Shown here in pieces: positions 53,401-55,842 of a stretch of DNA of 64,000 nt (its first letter is position 1; every line of letters begins with the position of its first letter). The position numbers were made by a program, and so were the translations under genes. The DNA comes from Trichopria drosophilae (lineage: Eukaryota > Arthropoda > Insecta > Hymenoptera > Diapriidae): the NCBI GenBank assembly GCA_030407085.1, contig CM059584.1:127195001-127259000 (forward strand), read 5' to 3'. The notes beneath the pieces are model-generated. The model was not told the origin of the DNA, did no database searches, and saw nothing but the letters and a program-made list of their open reading frames with translations.

Positions 53401-54415
53401 AAGGATAATTCTAATTACTATATACGGGTAATTAACGTATGTTTAAGAAATTAATTAAGAATTGAACGAGAACTATTGGATATAGGTGATTTTATTTATT
53501 TATTTATTTATTAATATATGGACCAAGTGGTCCTTTACACAATAGGAATGTAAAGATACAACTTATCTTTGGCATTCTGTATATGTATAGAAAGTAGAAT
53601 TACCCTTACACTGCTTGAATTTTGAAAAATTGCTTCAGATATTAATTTACTTTTTTTAGCAGCTTTAGAATCCCCTTAACAATAGTTTCTACGTAAAATT
53701 TGGTTTTTCCATTATTTGGCAGAAGAATTCTTTAAAAAATAAGCGCCTAAATATTCATATAAATAAAATTTAGTTAAAAATTAAACTAGGTTTAATTAAT
53801 CAATTGTTTTGAAATTTTTTACCAAAATATTTGCATCACACATATGCAAAATCCTGAATACAATTGTTAAAAAATATTCAAAAATTTTTGTGTTCTGAAC
53901 AATCTATTACTGAAAAATCGAAATTTGATTTCTAATGATTATTTAATTTAAAAAATGTCCAATAATTAACAAATACGTTTTTATGTTTTAATTTCAAACA
54001 TGTATTTCAGCGACAGTAGAGTAAGAAAGTAATTCGTACATGTTCTTATTAAAAAAAGAGTTATGTTTAATAAGAGGTATTACTGCAGTAGATAAAAAAC
54101 TTATATTTCCTCCTTCCCCAAAATAAAGTAGCAAAAATGATTTTATTTAAAAAAATAGATACTTTCATATAAAAAAACAACTATAGATCATCAGATTAAC
54201 AATTAAATTTATCATAAATACCATACCTTCTCAACATCCTCTTCATCAACTAGGAGTTCTTCGCCAGATGGTATGAGCCTCACTCTCAACTTTCCTGTAT
54301 CTGGATCTGCTGGACCGCATCTTGAGGCACATGTAAATCCTCCGCGATGCAATAACCAAATTCTTTCTGATGCTAACCATGCCTGCTCCTGTGCAAGATG
54401 TTCTTCTGACTTTGC
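5219..54415 (-). CDS. Mhcl: Unconventional myosin-18 (Mhcl-like) motor domain, 10 exons, partial at both ends
   Basis: Ten exons join in phase into 819 codons with no stop: 54415-54227, 48024-47848, 41662-41309, 41097-40517, 30114-29932, 29849-29590, 26305-26143, 23395-23221, 8726-8568, 5434-5219. Every intron is GT/AG. In the joined protein, the SH3-like N-terminal subdomain is at about residues 10-63, the P-loop GRSGAGKT at 163-170, switch [10 protein letters not shown] at 214-222, switch II DAPGFQ at 450-455, the relay helix [10 protein letters not shown] in the sixth exon, and the converter ([17 protein letters not shown]) in the last exon. Order and spacing match class XVIII myosins. The switch II Glu of active myosins is Gln here, as is known for Myo18, which has little or no ATPase and acts as an actin tether or scaffold. 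The product is inferred to be cytoskeletal. IQ and coiled-coil exons must lie beyond the left edge; the start codon and any PDZ domain lie upstream of 54415 and were not found. Confidence 0.93.
6056..7752. mobile_element. 1.7-kb foldback (long inverted repeat) element
   Basis: The left arm starts CAAAGGGTCTAGCAGGATAA and the right arm ends with its reverse complement at 7752. The arms are about 780 bp and 795 bp with a spacer of about 115 bp (about 6840-6954), and they pair almost throughout. No transposase frame exists between the arms. It lies in the intron between the last two exons identified. Class is unknown; foldback or MITE are the options. Confidence 0.85.
7753..8567. other. Intron sequence, nothing recognised
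   Basis: This A+T-rich stretch lies between the foldback element and the exon at 8568. I see no repeat structure or coding signal. Confidence 0.5.
8568..8726 (-). CDS. Mhcl: Myosin-18 exon: pre-converter, actin-binding helix
   Basis: The exon has 53 codons, phase 0-0, acceptor TTTACAG and donor TCACAG|GTATGG. It encodes [20 protein letters not shown], a polar variable loop ([20 protein letters not shown]), and [13 protein letters not shown]. 'L...i..t...FVHC.lP' matches the canonical 'Lm..L..t.phFVRCI.PN' with Arg replaced by His, again typical of class XVIII. Confidence 0.92.
9250..10299. mobile_element. 1.05-kb palindromic element built on the ATGGCGGATCC unit
   Basis: The left end (CGGATATATTCAAGAGACT) is matched by the inverted right end (AGTCTCTTGAATATGTCCG). 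The arms meet near 9800, so nearly the whole element is a palindrome. It contains six copies of the AAAATGGC(G/C)GATCC core, three in each orientation. Short open frames at 9609-9842 and 9772-9969 are by-products of the palindrome. Confidence 0.82.
10300..13186. other. Intron sequence, nothing firmly recognised
   Basis: This is a 2.9-kb A+T-rich stretch of the 14.5-kb intron without coding signal. CACTGGAAAAAAAGATGC at about 10463 resembles a MITE terminus (a similar TGAAAAAAAGATGCG is at about 1403), but I found no matching inverted end. Confidence 0.4.
13187..14116. mobile_element. TIR element, TGGGCATTGTTCTAGAAC family, 0.93-kb copy
   Basis: The ends are inverted repeats of TGGGCATTGTTCTAGAAC, extended by CTTTTAAACTTT. 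The interior includes a stretch reading GCCACTGATTACAAATCC and a conserved block ending CGACAACATAAAGTTT. It is flanked by TATA-like sequence. Its interior is collinear, in opposite orientation, with the left half of the larger element at 35288-37300. It lacks about 290 bp that both arms of that copy have, so this copy carries an internal deletion. Confidence 0.8.
14117..15105. other. Intron sequence with short TA repeats
   Basis: A short (TA)n tract follows directly at about 14132-14150. The rest is A+T-rich intron without a recognisable gene or complete repeat. Confidence 0.4.
15106..15515. repeat. Inverted repeat carrying an ATAACTTTAACAAAA minisatellite
   Basis: GACTAAATAGCTTT on the left is matched by the inverted AAAGCTATTTAGTC on the right. 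Both arms consist of degenerate repeats of about 15 bp (ATAACTTTAACAAAA and its complement). The open frames across 15383-15590 are the translated minisatellite (repeating VKVIF/LKLF) and not genes. Confidence 0.6.
15296..15325. repeat. Short interstitial telomere-like CCTAA array
   Basis: Six consecutive 5-mers read CCTAA, CTTAA, CCTAG, CCTAA, CCTAA, CCTAA. CCTAA is the complement of TTAGG, the usual insect telomere repeat. It lies near the centre of the inverted minisatellite. It could be a trace of break repair or simply a low-complexity tract. Confidence 0.6.
15516..16565. other. Intron sequence, nothing recognised
   Basis: This A+T-rich intron stretch has no coding signal. A short frame at 16108-16290 lacks any conserved feature. 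Confidence 0.4.
16566..16664. repeat. Dispersed repeat, copy 1 (AAGGCGCAAG to GAATGACCCAT)
   Basis: This segment is nearly identical to 38297-38394: AAGGCGCAAGAAAAAAAA, then AATAAATTCCATTATTTGG, then TTACACTTTTCTG. Its end, CTTTTCTGAAGAATGACCCAT, resembles the TIR of the element at 17430-20549 (CTTTTCAGGAGAATCACCCAT). I therefore take it for the right end of a related, otherwise lost TIR element. Confidence 0.65.
16665..17429. other. Intron sequence, nothing recognised
   Basis: This A+T-rich stretch has no coding signal or repeat I can support. Confidence 0.4.
18441..18463. repeat. (TA)n microsatellite
   Basis: An uninterrupted TA run of about 23 bases lies just outside the Penelope-like element's left target duplication. 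Confidence 0.9.
18469..20232 (-). mobile_element. Penelope-like retroelement, 5'-truncated, with 12-bp target duplication
   Basis: The direct repeat ATTCACCTTATA at 18469-18480 and 20221-20232 bounds a 1740-bp insert transcribed leftwards. The insert holds one RT plus GIY-YIG reading frame. The upstream edge cuts straight into the coding region, with the frame open from 20216 to within four bases of the duplication. That fits 5' truncation during target-primed reverse transcription. The 3' untranslated part is about 260 bp (18481-18742). Confidence 0.85.
18743..20216 (-). pseudogene. Penelope-like RT / GIY-YIG endonuclease, 5'-truncated and frameshifted
   Basis: The frame begins inside the protein: [20 protein letters not shown] is the conserved PLE block at the start of RT. 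Then follow [27 protein letters not shown], the catalytic YVDDIL, and SFLDMTI. A cysteine-containing linker ([19 protein letters not shown]) opens the GIY-YIG domain, with the Arg of [12 protein letters not shown] and [11 protein letters not shown]. The main frame stops at about 18816. In the neighbouring frame the expected PLE C-terminus follows ([14 protein letters not shown] to a stop at 18743). One extra T in a T run at about 18830 would explain this. The lost N-terminus makes the copy non-autonomous. It is a genomic retroelement with no host role implied. Confidence 0.88.
20550..21167. other. Intron sequence, nothing recognised
   Basis: This A+T-rich stretch contains a non-conserved minus-strand frame at 20822-21073. 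I see no supporting motif. Confidence 0.4.
21168..21235 (-). repeat. (TAAA)n-tailed retrotransposon 3' end, copy 1
   Basis: TTATTTATTTACTTACTAAT, then ATACGGACTGAAAGTCCTCTACATG, resembles 53491-53545 (TTATTTATTTATTTATTAAT, ATATGGACCAAGTGGTCCTTTACA). Read on the minus strand this is a short stem (GGAC..GTCC) followed by a (TAAA)n tail, as at the 3' end of many insect non-LTR elements or SINEs. The body is not recognisable. Confidence 0.5.
21245..21992. mobile_element. MITE with CCAGCAA termini
   Basis: CCAGCAATCGAGATGGAT on the left is matched by the inverted ATCCAAATTCGTTTGCTGG on the right. The 0.75-kb interior is non-coding and dominated by the motif TTGAATCCGTATTCAAT and variants. A tandem array occupies the right half. 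The next MITE starts only seven bases further on. Confidence 0.65.
21589..21861. repeat. Tandem repeat, period about 91 bp, three units
   Basis: Units start with GATAGTTTTGAATCC at 21589, 21680 and 21771. Each continues with TGTTGAATACGGATGTATT, a variable AT-rich part and ACTTTTTTTGGATT. The array lies inside the CCAGCAA element. Confidence 0.8.
22000..22603. mobile_element. MITE with CACTGCAAAAACTCGTGTCTT termini
   Basis: The left end CACTGCAAAAACTCGTGTCT is matched by the inverted right end AGACACTCGTTTTTTGGAGTG. The interior is rich in the hexamer GTGTCT/AGACAC and in AACGTCTTAT, repeated in both orientations, and has no coding frame. A 60-codon frame running in from 22734 is accidental. 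Confidence 0.7.
22604..23220. other. Intron sequence, nothing recognised
   Basis: This A+T-rich intron lies between the MITE and the donor of the loop 2 exon. No coding or repeat signal is visible. Confidence 0.4.
23221..23395 (-). CDS. Mhcl: Myosin-18 exon: loop 2 region
   Basis: The exon is 175 bp, phase 2 to 0, acceptor TTTTTAG and donor ACAGTC|GTAAGT. It encodes [20 protein letters not shown], then [20 protein letters not shown], then [18 protein letters not shown]. The basic, Ser-rich [11 protein letters not shown] stretch corresponds to the actin-facing loop 2 of myosin-18; RRAS is a possible basophilic-kinase site (inference only). The downstream intron, 14.5 kb, is the longest in the gene and holds several repeat elements including the Penelope-like copy. 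Confidence 0.92.
23718..25434. mobile_element. 1.7-kb inverted-repeat element with GCTAGGTGGCG termini
   Basis: GCTAGGTGGCG at 23718 is matched by CGCCACCTAGC ending at 25434. Further inside, AAATCCACAGAACTTTTAACTTT (about 23800) pairs with AAAGTTAAAAGTTCTGTGGATTT (about 25280). Pairing elsewhere is patchy, so the arms have diverged. Frames at 23915-24196 and 24492-24752 have no recognisable domain. Confidence 0.7.
25435..26142. other. Intron sequence, nothing recognised
   Basis: This A+T-rich sequence leads up to the donor of the exon ending at 26143. No structure is seen. Confidence 0.4.
26143..26305 (-). CDS. Mhcl: Myosin-18 exon: lower 50K, cardiomyopathy-loop side
   Basis: The exon is 163 bp, phase 1 to 2, acceptor TTTTTTCAG and donor ACACG|GTAGGC. 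The peptide is [20 protein letters not shown], then [20 protein letters not shown], then [13 protein letters not shown]. 'F.LqH..GtnpV.Y...GWL.atrenP' is the myosin-18 form of the 'F.i.HyAG.V.Y.v.gfleKNrD' segment. It is absent from simple ORF scans because the open frame is short. Confidence 0.92.
26578..27853. mobile_element. piggyBac-type MITE, TTAA target site, family CCCATTAACGCC (copy 1)
   Basis: TTAA flanks both ends (26574-26577 and 27854-27857). The element reads CCCATTAACACC at the left and GGCGTTAATGGG at the right. Beyond the termini almost the whole 1.28 kb is an inverted repeat with its centre near 27.2 kb. The arms carry CGAGGTCGCTCTT and CAAAATGGCGTCAAC. TTAA duplication and CCC ends are piggyBac hallmarks. 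There is no transposase, so it is non-autonomous. Frames at 27495-27755 and nearby are products of the arms. Confidence 0.85.
28141..28187. repeat. Small hairpin CAGACATTTT / AAAATGTCTG
   Basis: A 10-bp arm is repeated inverted with 27 bases between, the loop containing a second dyad (AGACTT..AAGTCT). Similar ACAGAC/GTCTGT words follow to about 28220. It may be a remnant of a short TIR element. Confidence 0.5.
28457..29497. mobile_element. 1.04-kb TIR element with CACGGAGAAAAAA termini
   Basis: CACGGAGAAAAAAATCCCAG at the left, with AATTTCCTG and AAATTACCGTGCT just inside, is mirrored by AGCACGGTAATTTTCC and AAATTTTTTCTCCGTG at the right. A direct duplication, AATTCCTGTGCCACAATACAG, occurs at about 28619 and 28645. 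A distinctly G+C-richer patch (29090-29165, GGACCAGTTCAGACCCGTAC, CGGCCGCCATATCGG) sits near the right end. It lies 92 bp from the splice donor at 29590. Confidence 0.7.
29590..29849 (-). CDS. Mhcl: Myosin-18 exon: relay helix and adjoining insert
   Basis: The exon is 260 bp, phase 2 to 1. It opens with the last base of an Arg codon, then [20 protein letters not shown], a Ser-rich insert ([20 protein letters not shown]), and [20 protein letters not shown], then [15 protein letters not shown]. The 'GLLWLLDEE' block aligns with the relay helix 'GIlalLDEEC'. The donor is AGAG|GTAGGT. A 1-kb TIR element begins 92 bp downstream of the donor. Confidence 0.93.
29932..30114 (-). CDS. Mhcl: Myosin-18 exon: switch II
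   Basis: The exon is 183 bp, phase 2 to 2, acceptor AATTTCAG and donor GACAG|GTGAGA. It encodes [20 protein letters not shown] followed by [46 protein letters not shown] replaces the DIxGFE switch II of active myosins, so the glutamate needed for the salt bridge with switch I is Gln. [15 protein letters not shown] is the conserved 'sFEQLCINYtNEKLQ' helix. The 82-bp intron to the next exon is the shortest in the gene. Confidence 0.94.
30177..31455. mobile_element. piggyBac-type MITE, family CCCATTAACGCC (copy 2)
   Basis: TTAA at 30173-30176 and 31456-31459 flanks CCCATTAACGCCC at the left and GGGCGTTAATGGG at the right. The two arms pair along about 600 bp each. It is clearly the same family as 26578-27853 (shared CGAGGTCGCTCTTCAAGATT and CAAAATGGCG blocks). 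Its left end is only 62 bp from the splice acceptor of the exon at 30114, so the branch point and pyrimidine tract must fit in that gap. Confidence 0.88.
31815..33840. mobile_element. piggyBac-type MITE (copy 3), interrupted by copy 4
   Basis: The left end CCCATTAATGCCTGAATGTCC is matched by GGACATTCAGGCATTAA at 32617-32633. There the mirrored terminus (...GGCATTAATGGG) is broken after TTAA by a second element. Its last four bases, TGGG, reappear at 33837-33840, after that element and a second TTAA, and are followed by the outer TTAA (33841-33844). The left target site is degraded (GTTA). Without the insert the element is about 0.82 kb, itself an inverted repeat centred near 32.2 kb. Confidence 0.82.
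32634..33832. mobile_element. piggyBac-type MITE (copy 4), nested in the terminus of copy 3
   Basis: CCCATTAACGTCAAG at the left and CTTGACATTAATGGG at the right are flanked by TTAA at 32630-32633 and 33833-33836. Both TTAA copies derive from the single TTAA inside the TIR of copy 3. The 1.2-kb interior is an inverted repeat (TAGTTTTTAAATATTTAA, CAAAATGGCGACTGC and their complements). It is non-coding. Confidence 0.85.
33845..35287. other. Intron sequence, nothing recognised
   Basis: This is A+T-rich sequence of the 10.4-kb intron. I see no coding signal, RNA gene or paired repeat. Confidence 0.4.
35288..37300. mobile_element. 2.0-kb palindromic member of the TGGGCATTGTTCTAGAAC family
   Basis: Both termini are TGGGCATTGTTCTAGAAC-type, followed on both sides by CTTTTAAACT(T/A)TATGTTGTCGC, meaning both halves carry the same end of the parent element. 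The left half is the reverse complement of 14116-13187 in order. At about 36470, ...CAAAGTTTAAAAGTT joins AGGGTTTTTGAGGCC and the sequence runs back in forward orientation from the equivalent of position 13556. It is flanked by ATATA on both sides. It is non-coding. Confidence 0.8.
37378..37590. mobile_element. Solo right arm of a piggyBac-type MITE
   Basis: GGGCGTTTTAATGGG followed by TTAA (37591-37594) is the right terminus of the CCCATTAACGCC family. The preceding sequence (AGTTTCAATGGAATCCTAATATTCT, then ...CAGAATCTTGAAGAGCAACC) matches the right arms of copies 1 and 2. The left half is missing. Confidence 0.7.
38297..38394. repeat. Dispersed repeat, copy 2 (AAGGCGCAAG to GAATGACCCAT)
   Basis: This is nearly identical to 16566-16664. 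It ends CTTTTCTGGAGAATGACCCAT, one step closer to the TIR of the element at 17430-20549. The neighbouring MITE begins ten bases later. Confidence 0.65.
38404..39245. mobile_element. 0.84-kb MITE with CACTCTAAAAT / ATTTTAGAGTG ends
   Basis: The left end reads TTCTCTAAAATTCTTAAAAT, then GAAAACTCCCAAATCTCACTGTA. The right end is the inverted TACAGTGAGATTTCCGAG, then TTTTCACTTCAACGATTTTAGAGTG. Subterminal GGAAAGG and CCTTTTCC blocks also pair. The interior repeats ATTTCTTAATAGTTA in both orientations. Frames at 38386-38592 and 38793-38978 fall inside it and are not genes. Confidence 0.72.
39246..40516. other. Intron sequence before the upper-50K exon
   Basis: Apart from the hairpin at 39861-39932 I see nothing in this stretch of A+T-rich intron. 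The donor of the exon 40517-41097 closes it. Confidence 0.4.
39861..39932. repeat. Hairpin TCAACAACGTCATTTTTAGATG
   Basis: A 22-bp arm at 39861-39882 is repeated inverted at 39911-39932 with one mismatch, leaving a 28-base loop. The match weakens outwards (GTTCGACTTCG... against ...CGGTTGACAAC). It may be the core of a short TIR element of about 200 bp. Confidence 0.6.
40517..41097 (-). CDS. Mhcl: Myosin-18 exon: upper 50K region
   Basis: The exon is 581 bp, phase 0 to 2, opening [20 protein letters not shown] and ending [14 protein letters not shown] plus two bases of a Lys codon. It includes [40 protein letters not shown] and a Gly/Pro-rich loop ([20 protein letters not shown]) before [16 protein letters not shown]. 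In this sequence 'LLxGLxAEVF' helices and 'IYHLGxAG' are myosin-18 head signatures. The donor is AACAA|GTAATT. The open frame reads eight codons back into the intron to a spurious ATG at 41142, which I do not accept as a start. Confidence 0.95.
41309..41662 (-). CDS. Mhcl: Myosin-18 exon: P-loop and switch I
   Basis: The exon has 118 codons, phase 0-0, first codon GTG (Val, not a start), acceptor AAAACAG and donor TTGCAG|GTAAGG. It carries [23 protein letters not shown], the P-loop [10 protein letters not shown] (exon residues 41-50), [10 protein letters not shown], and switch [10 protein letters not shown], then [15 protein letters not shown]. The Glu of the usual GESGAGKT is Arg, and the NNNSSRFG switch is altered; both agree with class XVIII. 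Only 211 bp separate it from the next exon. Confidence 0.95.
41827..42216. mobile_element. 0.39-kb MITE with CACTGA(G/A)AGAAAT ends
   Basis: CACTGAAAGAAATTTTTTAC, then TAGTTAATGTAAGCT, is mirrored at the right by AGCTATTACATTAACTG, then AAACATTTCTCTCAGTG. The centre has a G+C-richer patch (GCAACGCGTCGAAAATTCGC). A partial second copy follows at 42468. Confidence 0.72.
42468..42533. repeat. Partial copy of the CACTGAGAGAAAT MITE
   Basis: CTAAATTCTCTTAGCTTAACTG duplicates 41888-41909, and ACATTTCTCTCAGTG duplicates the right terminus of the MITE at 41827-42216. Only about 65 bp remain. Confidence 0.65.
42534..43260. other. Intron sequence, nothing recognised
   Basis: This A+T-rich intron stretch has no coding signal or repeat that I can support. 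Confidence 0.4.
43261..43446. mobile_element. 186-bp miniature element with 26-bp TIRs
   Basis: GGATGCGGATCGAAAAACCG, continued by ACAAAT, at 43261-43286 is matched inverted at 43421-43446 with one mismatch. The interior is a chain of degenerate CGACAANC / AGACA words (CCGACAATC, TCGAAAAGCAGACA, CGACAAGC), suggesting an internal minisatellite. The frame 43250-43444 spans the whole palindrome and is spurious. Confidence 0.78.
43959..44650. mobile_element. 0.69-kb TIR element with 8-bp target duplication ACATATAG
   Basis: ACATATAG lies immediately outside both ends (43951-43958 and 44651-44658). The TIRs read GGGAAGTAGGGGCAAAGTGG and, inverted, CCACTTTGCCCCTACTTTCC. Two more GGGCAAAGTGGGA / CATCCCACTTTGCCCC words lie inside. 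An 8-bp duplication is typical of hAT and some other cut-and-paste families; there is no transposase. The 162-codon frame 44032-44520 runs through the TIR-derived words and a GAGA tract and shows no domain. Confidence 0.8.
44690..46058 (+). mobile_element. Decayed non-LTR retrotransposon (jockey-like) 3' portion
   Basis: Reading left to right: RT thumb remnant, RNase H domain, C-terminal segment, and a short A run at about 46048-46057 that may be the tail. In the RT part, [20 protein letters not shown], then [10 protein letters not shown], then [15 protein letters not shown] match the usual 'fvrSvleYg..vy....l.kLe.iQn..lR..........A.v.PL..R...La' layout. In-frame stops lie at 44841 (TAA) and 44874 (TGA). 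After RNase [21 protein letters not shown] and, in another frame, VVWQCLTYE match the HYNL/CxxC tail of these elements. The copy is inactive. Confidence 0.75.
45218..45748 (+). pseudogene. RNase H domain fragment of the non-LTR element
   Basis: This 176-codon open segment contains [20 protein letters not shown] with the first catalytic Asp (residue 19), [17 protein letters not shown] where the usual catalytic Glu is Asp (56), [14 protein letters not shown] with Asp 80, and [19 protein letters not shown] with the last Asp (131). The order is that of the RNase H domain of insect jockey/I-type retrotransposons. It is a broken fragment: the preceding RT has stops and the following tail is out of frame. 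Confidence 0.75.
46272..47534. mobile_element. 1.26-kb TIR element, TACCGTAAATTGGGGTAAA ends
   Basis: TACCGTAAATTGGGGTAAA followed by ATCGGC is mirrored by GCCGAC, then TTTACCCCAATTTACGGTA, at the right. Subterminal GTCGAC/CGATAA blocks also pair (about 46310 and 47350). Between 46790 and 47160 it contains three head-to-tail units of the ATGGCGGATCC family in degenerate form. No coding frame is credible. Confidence 0.75.
47848..48024 (-). CDS. Mhcl: Myosin-18 exon: start of motor core
   Basis: The exon has 59 codons, phase 0-0, acceptor CTTGTAG and donor GAGAAG|GTACGT. The peptide runs [20 protein letters not shown], followed by [29 protein letters not shown], and ends YSEK. It corresponds to the canonical myosin stretch 'L..LNE.sVL..L..RY....IyTy.G...v.iNP'. 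It was too short in its frame to stand out as an open frame and was found by splice-site and homology reading. Intron 1 (6.2 kb) lies upstream and intron 2 (6.2 kb) downstream. Confidence 0.92.
48025..48852. other. Intron sequence, nothing recognised
   Basis: This A+T-rich sequence lies upstream (minus strand) of the exon at 48024. Words such as AAGACTTCACGGGGACTCGA stand out in composition but form no feature I can name. Confidence 0.4.
48853..49234. mobile_element. 0.38-kb piggyBac-type MITE, CCCTTAAAGCG ends
   Basis: TTAA (48849-48852 and 49235-49238) flanks CCCTTAAAGCG at the left and CGCTTTAAGGG at the right. Subterminal GGGGTCTTCAACGACCCC and GGGAGACCCC are short palindromes. It is a different family from the CCCATTAACGCC elements but has the same target-site rule. 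It has no coding capacity. Confidence 0.85.
49235..51147. other. Intron sequence, little recognised
   Basis: This is A+T-rich intron. Apart from the B-box-like word at 49884-49915 I see no gene or repeat. A copy of the ATGGTGG/CAATATGG word pattern occurs near 50730. Confidence 0.4.
49884..49915 (-). repeat. B-box-like (tRNA T-arm-like) sequence, possible SINE remnant
   Basis: On the minus strand AGTCCTGGGTTCAATTCCCA reads as a TPsiC stem-loop with the pol III B box GGTTCAATTCC, followed by AAGG and, further on, an A-rich run. No acceptor, D or anticodon stems can be built upstream, so it is not a tRNA gene. A tRNA-derived SINE remnant is possible. Confidence 0.3.
51148..51806. mobile_element. 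0.66-kb inverted repeat with G11/C10 runs at the arm ends
   Basis: The left arm (GATGTGAAGCTGGCCCCCAC to a run of 11 G at 51286-51296) is mirrored by the right arm (a run of C from about 51651 to GGAGGCCAGCTTCACACC). The arms are about 145-155 bp with high identity. The middle holds AGGAACTCCAG/CTCTAGAGTTCCTTT, a shorter inner pair. Frames at 51090-51332, 51352-51669 and 51661-51855 are by-products. Confidence 0.72.
51807..53490. other. Intron sequence, little recognised
   Basis: This A+T-rich intron includes the B-box-like word near 52206. CACTGAGAGAAATGG at 52303 resembles the terminus of the MITE at 41827, but no partner is visible. Confidence 0.4.
52200..52228 (+). repeat. B-box-like (tRNA T-arm-like) sequence
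   Basis: CCCGGGTTCAAATCCCGG forms a perfect T-arm with a TTCAAAT loop, followed by CAAGCCA, which looks like a 3' acceptor strand. No matching TGGCTTG or anticodon arm lies about 65 bases upstream, so I do not call a tRNA. It may be a tRNA-derived SINE or a 3' tRNA fragment. Confidence 0.3.
53491..53545 (-). repeat. (TAAA)n-tailed retrotransposon 3' end, copy 2
   Basis: On the minus strand GGACCACTTGGTCC is a perfect short stem, followed by ATATATTAATAAATAAATAAA. This is the same arrangement as at 21168-21235. Only the end of the element can be recognised. Confidence 0.5.
54227..54415 (-). CDS. Mhcl: Myosin-18 exon: SH3-like N-terminal subdomain of the head
   Basis: This is the most upstream exon I can identify, 63 codons, phase 0 at both ends. 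The acceptor is a pyrimidine-rich tract ending TTACAG and the donor is GAAG|GTATGG. It starts [13 protein letters not shown], then [16 protein letters not shown], and ends VDEEDVEK. The 'W-L-H-x-G-G-F' stretch and the acidic 'VDEEDVEK' end are characteristic of the small beta-barrel at the start of the myosin-18 head. There is no in-frame Met, so at least one more exon lies upstream. Confidence 0.9.
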
Positions 54416-55412
54416 CTGTAACAGAGCAAACGAAAAATTAATTACTGTGATAAAGTTTATGTGTATCAAAAATATCAGAAGTAAATAATAATTTATATTG
54501 TTGGCAATCTTTATAGGTTTCTTACAGAATAATTTACGGGACAGCTCGTAGTTAGGTTAACTGCACGTACAACCATTAGTTAAATTTATCAAGAGATAGA
54601 TAATTTATTGTTGATTTTTTAAGTGTTTTTTAATACACAAAGATATTTTATGTTTCCATTGCATTGTATTGAATACAAATCAATTTGCGAAAAATCTCGT
54701 ATTTGGAGTGATATGTGCAACATTTTTTTAGCGATGTACAACATTGCTTTTTATGCTAGTTTGTCGATATTTTATGATAAAACATGTGTATAGGAAGTAT
54801 TTTTATGTCTTTGATAATTATTTATAATTATAATGGTAATGGTAATGACAAGGGTTAGAGTAATTATGCCCCGGTGGATTTTAAGCGAATTTGGGATTCA
54901 ATTGCTGAAAAGCCATAATTTCAAAGGTCAACTATAACCTAGTGAATTTTTTCATTAAATTTGGAGTAATTGGCATTGAAGAATCCAAATTCAAAATGTG
55001 TAGCAATTTAATACGAAAATTACTCATTAAACCCGAATTTTAGTAATATTGCACATCAACATTTGGAAACTGCCAAAACAGAAGTTTCTCAAAATGCAAA
55101 AAATGGTTATGAGAAATTGTCAAATCTGAAAATCTAATAATGCAAAAATGTTTTATAATAATTTCTTCAAATTATTTCATCTTCATATATTTCAACATTT
55201 GATTATTGACTGATTTTCATGCAATGAAAGAAAACGTTGCACATTACATTACAACATTCTACTAATTCTATACACATTAATACAATTATCCCGTAACAAC
55301 AACAAAAACATTACTGTTATGTATATACATGACTAAATTAATCCTGTCTTAATTAAAATCTAGGTATTTTTAGACGTATAAACATGTTTTGCGTAACACG
55401 TGGTAGTTAATT
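54416..55412. other. Upstream intron, nothing recognised
   Basis: This sequence lies upstream of the first exon found. I see no further myosin exon and no promoter that can be supported. Confidence 0.4.
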
Positions 55413-55523
55413 ATGAAAGATTTAAGGCTGAGAAAAGATTGTTTTAATGTAATGTAAATTTTTTAATACTAAATAAATTTACATTACATTAAAACAATCT
55501 TTTCTCAGCCTTAAATCTTTCAT
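55413..55523. repeat. Perfect 48-bp-arm hairpin
   Basis: The arm at 55413-55460 (ATGAAAGATTTAAGGCTGAG, then AAAAGATTGTTTTAATG..., to AAATT) is repeated as an exact reverse complement at 55476-55523, with a 15-base spacer. The pairing resumes outside (ACGTGG against CCACAT) after an 8-base interruption on the left. A perfect match implies a recent inverted duplication or selection for the hairpin. It is A+T-rich and non-coding. Confidence 0.9.
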
Positions 55524-55842
55524 TCCACATGTTTAAAAATTAGTCTCGACTAATAAAATCTTTCTTTAAAGAAGTGACAATTCCCTTTTTTTCTCATGAA
55601 ATGCTAAGCTGTTACTCTATAAAAAATGTAATTCTCACGTAATATTACCATTTTTTACCAAGAGTTTTGCAATTTTTAATAAATCTAATAAATATGTGAA
55701 TTTTGTTTTTTTTTATAAATTCCACCTGTCAAGTTTTACACTTCTACCAGTTCCTGACACTTGATTTTTAAAATAGTCTCGTACAGCGCTTAAAAAATAT
55801 TATAACCTCAAAAATAATCTCAGCTTGTAATTTATTTATTAA

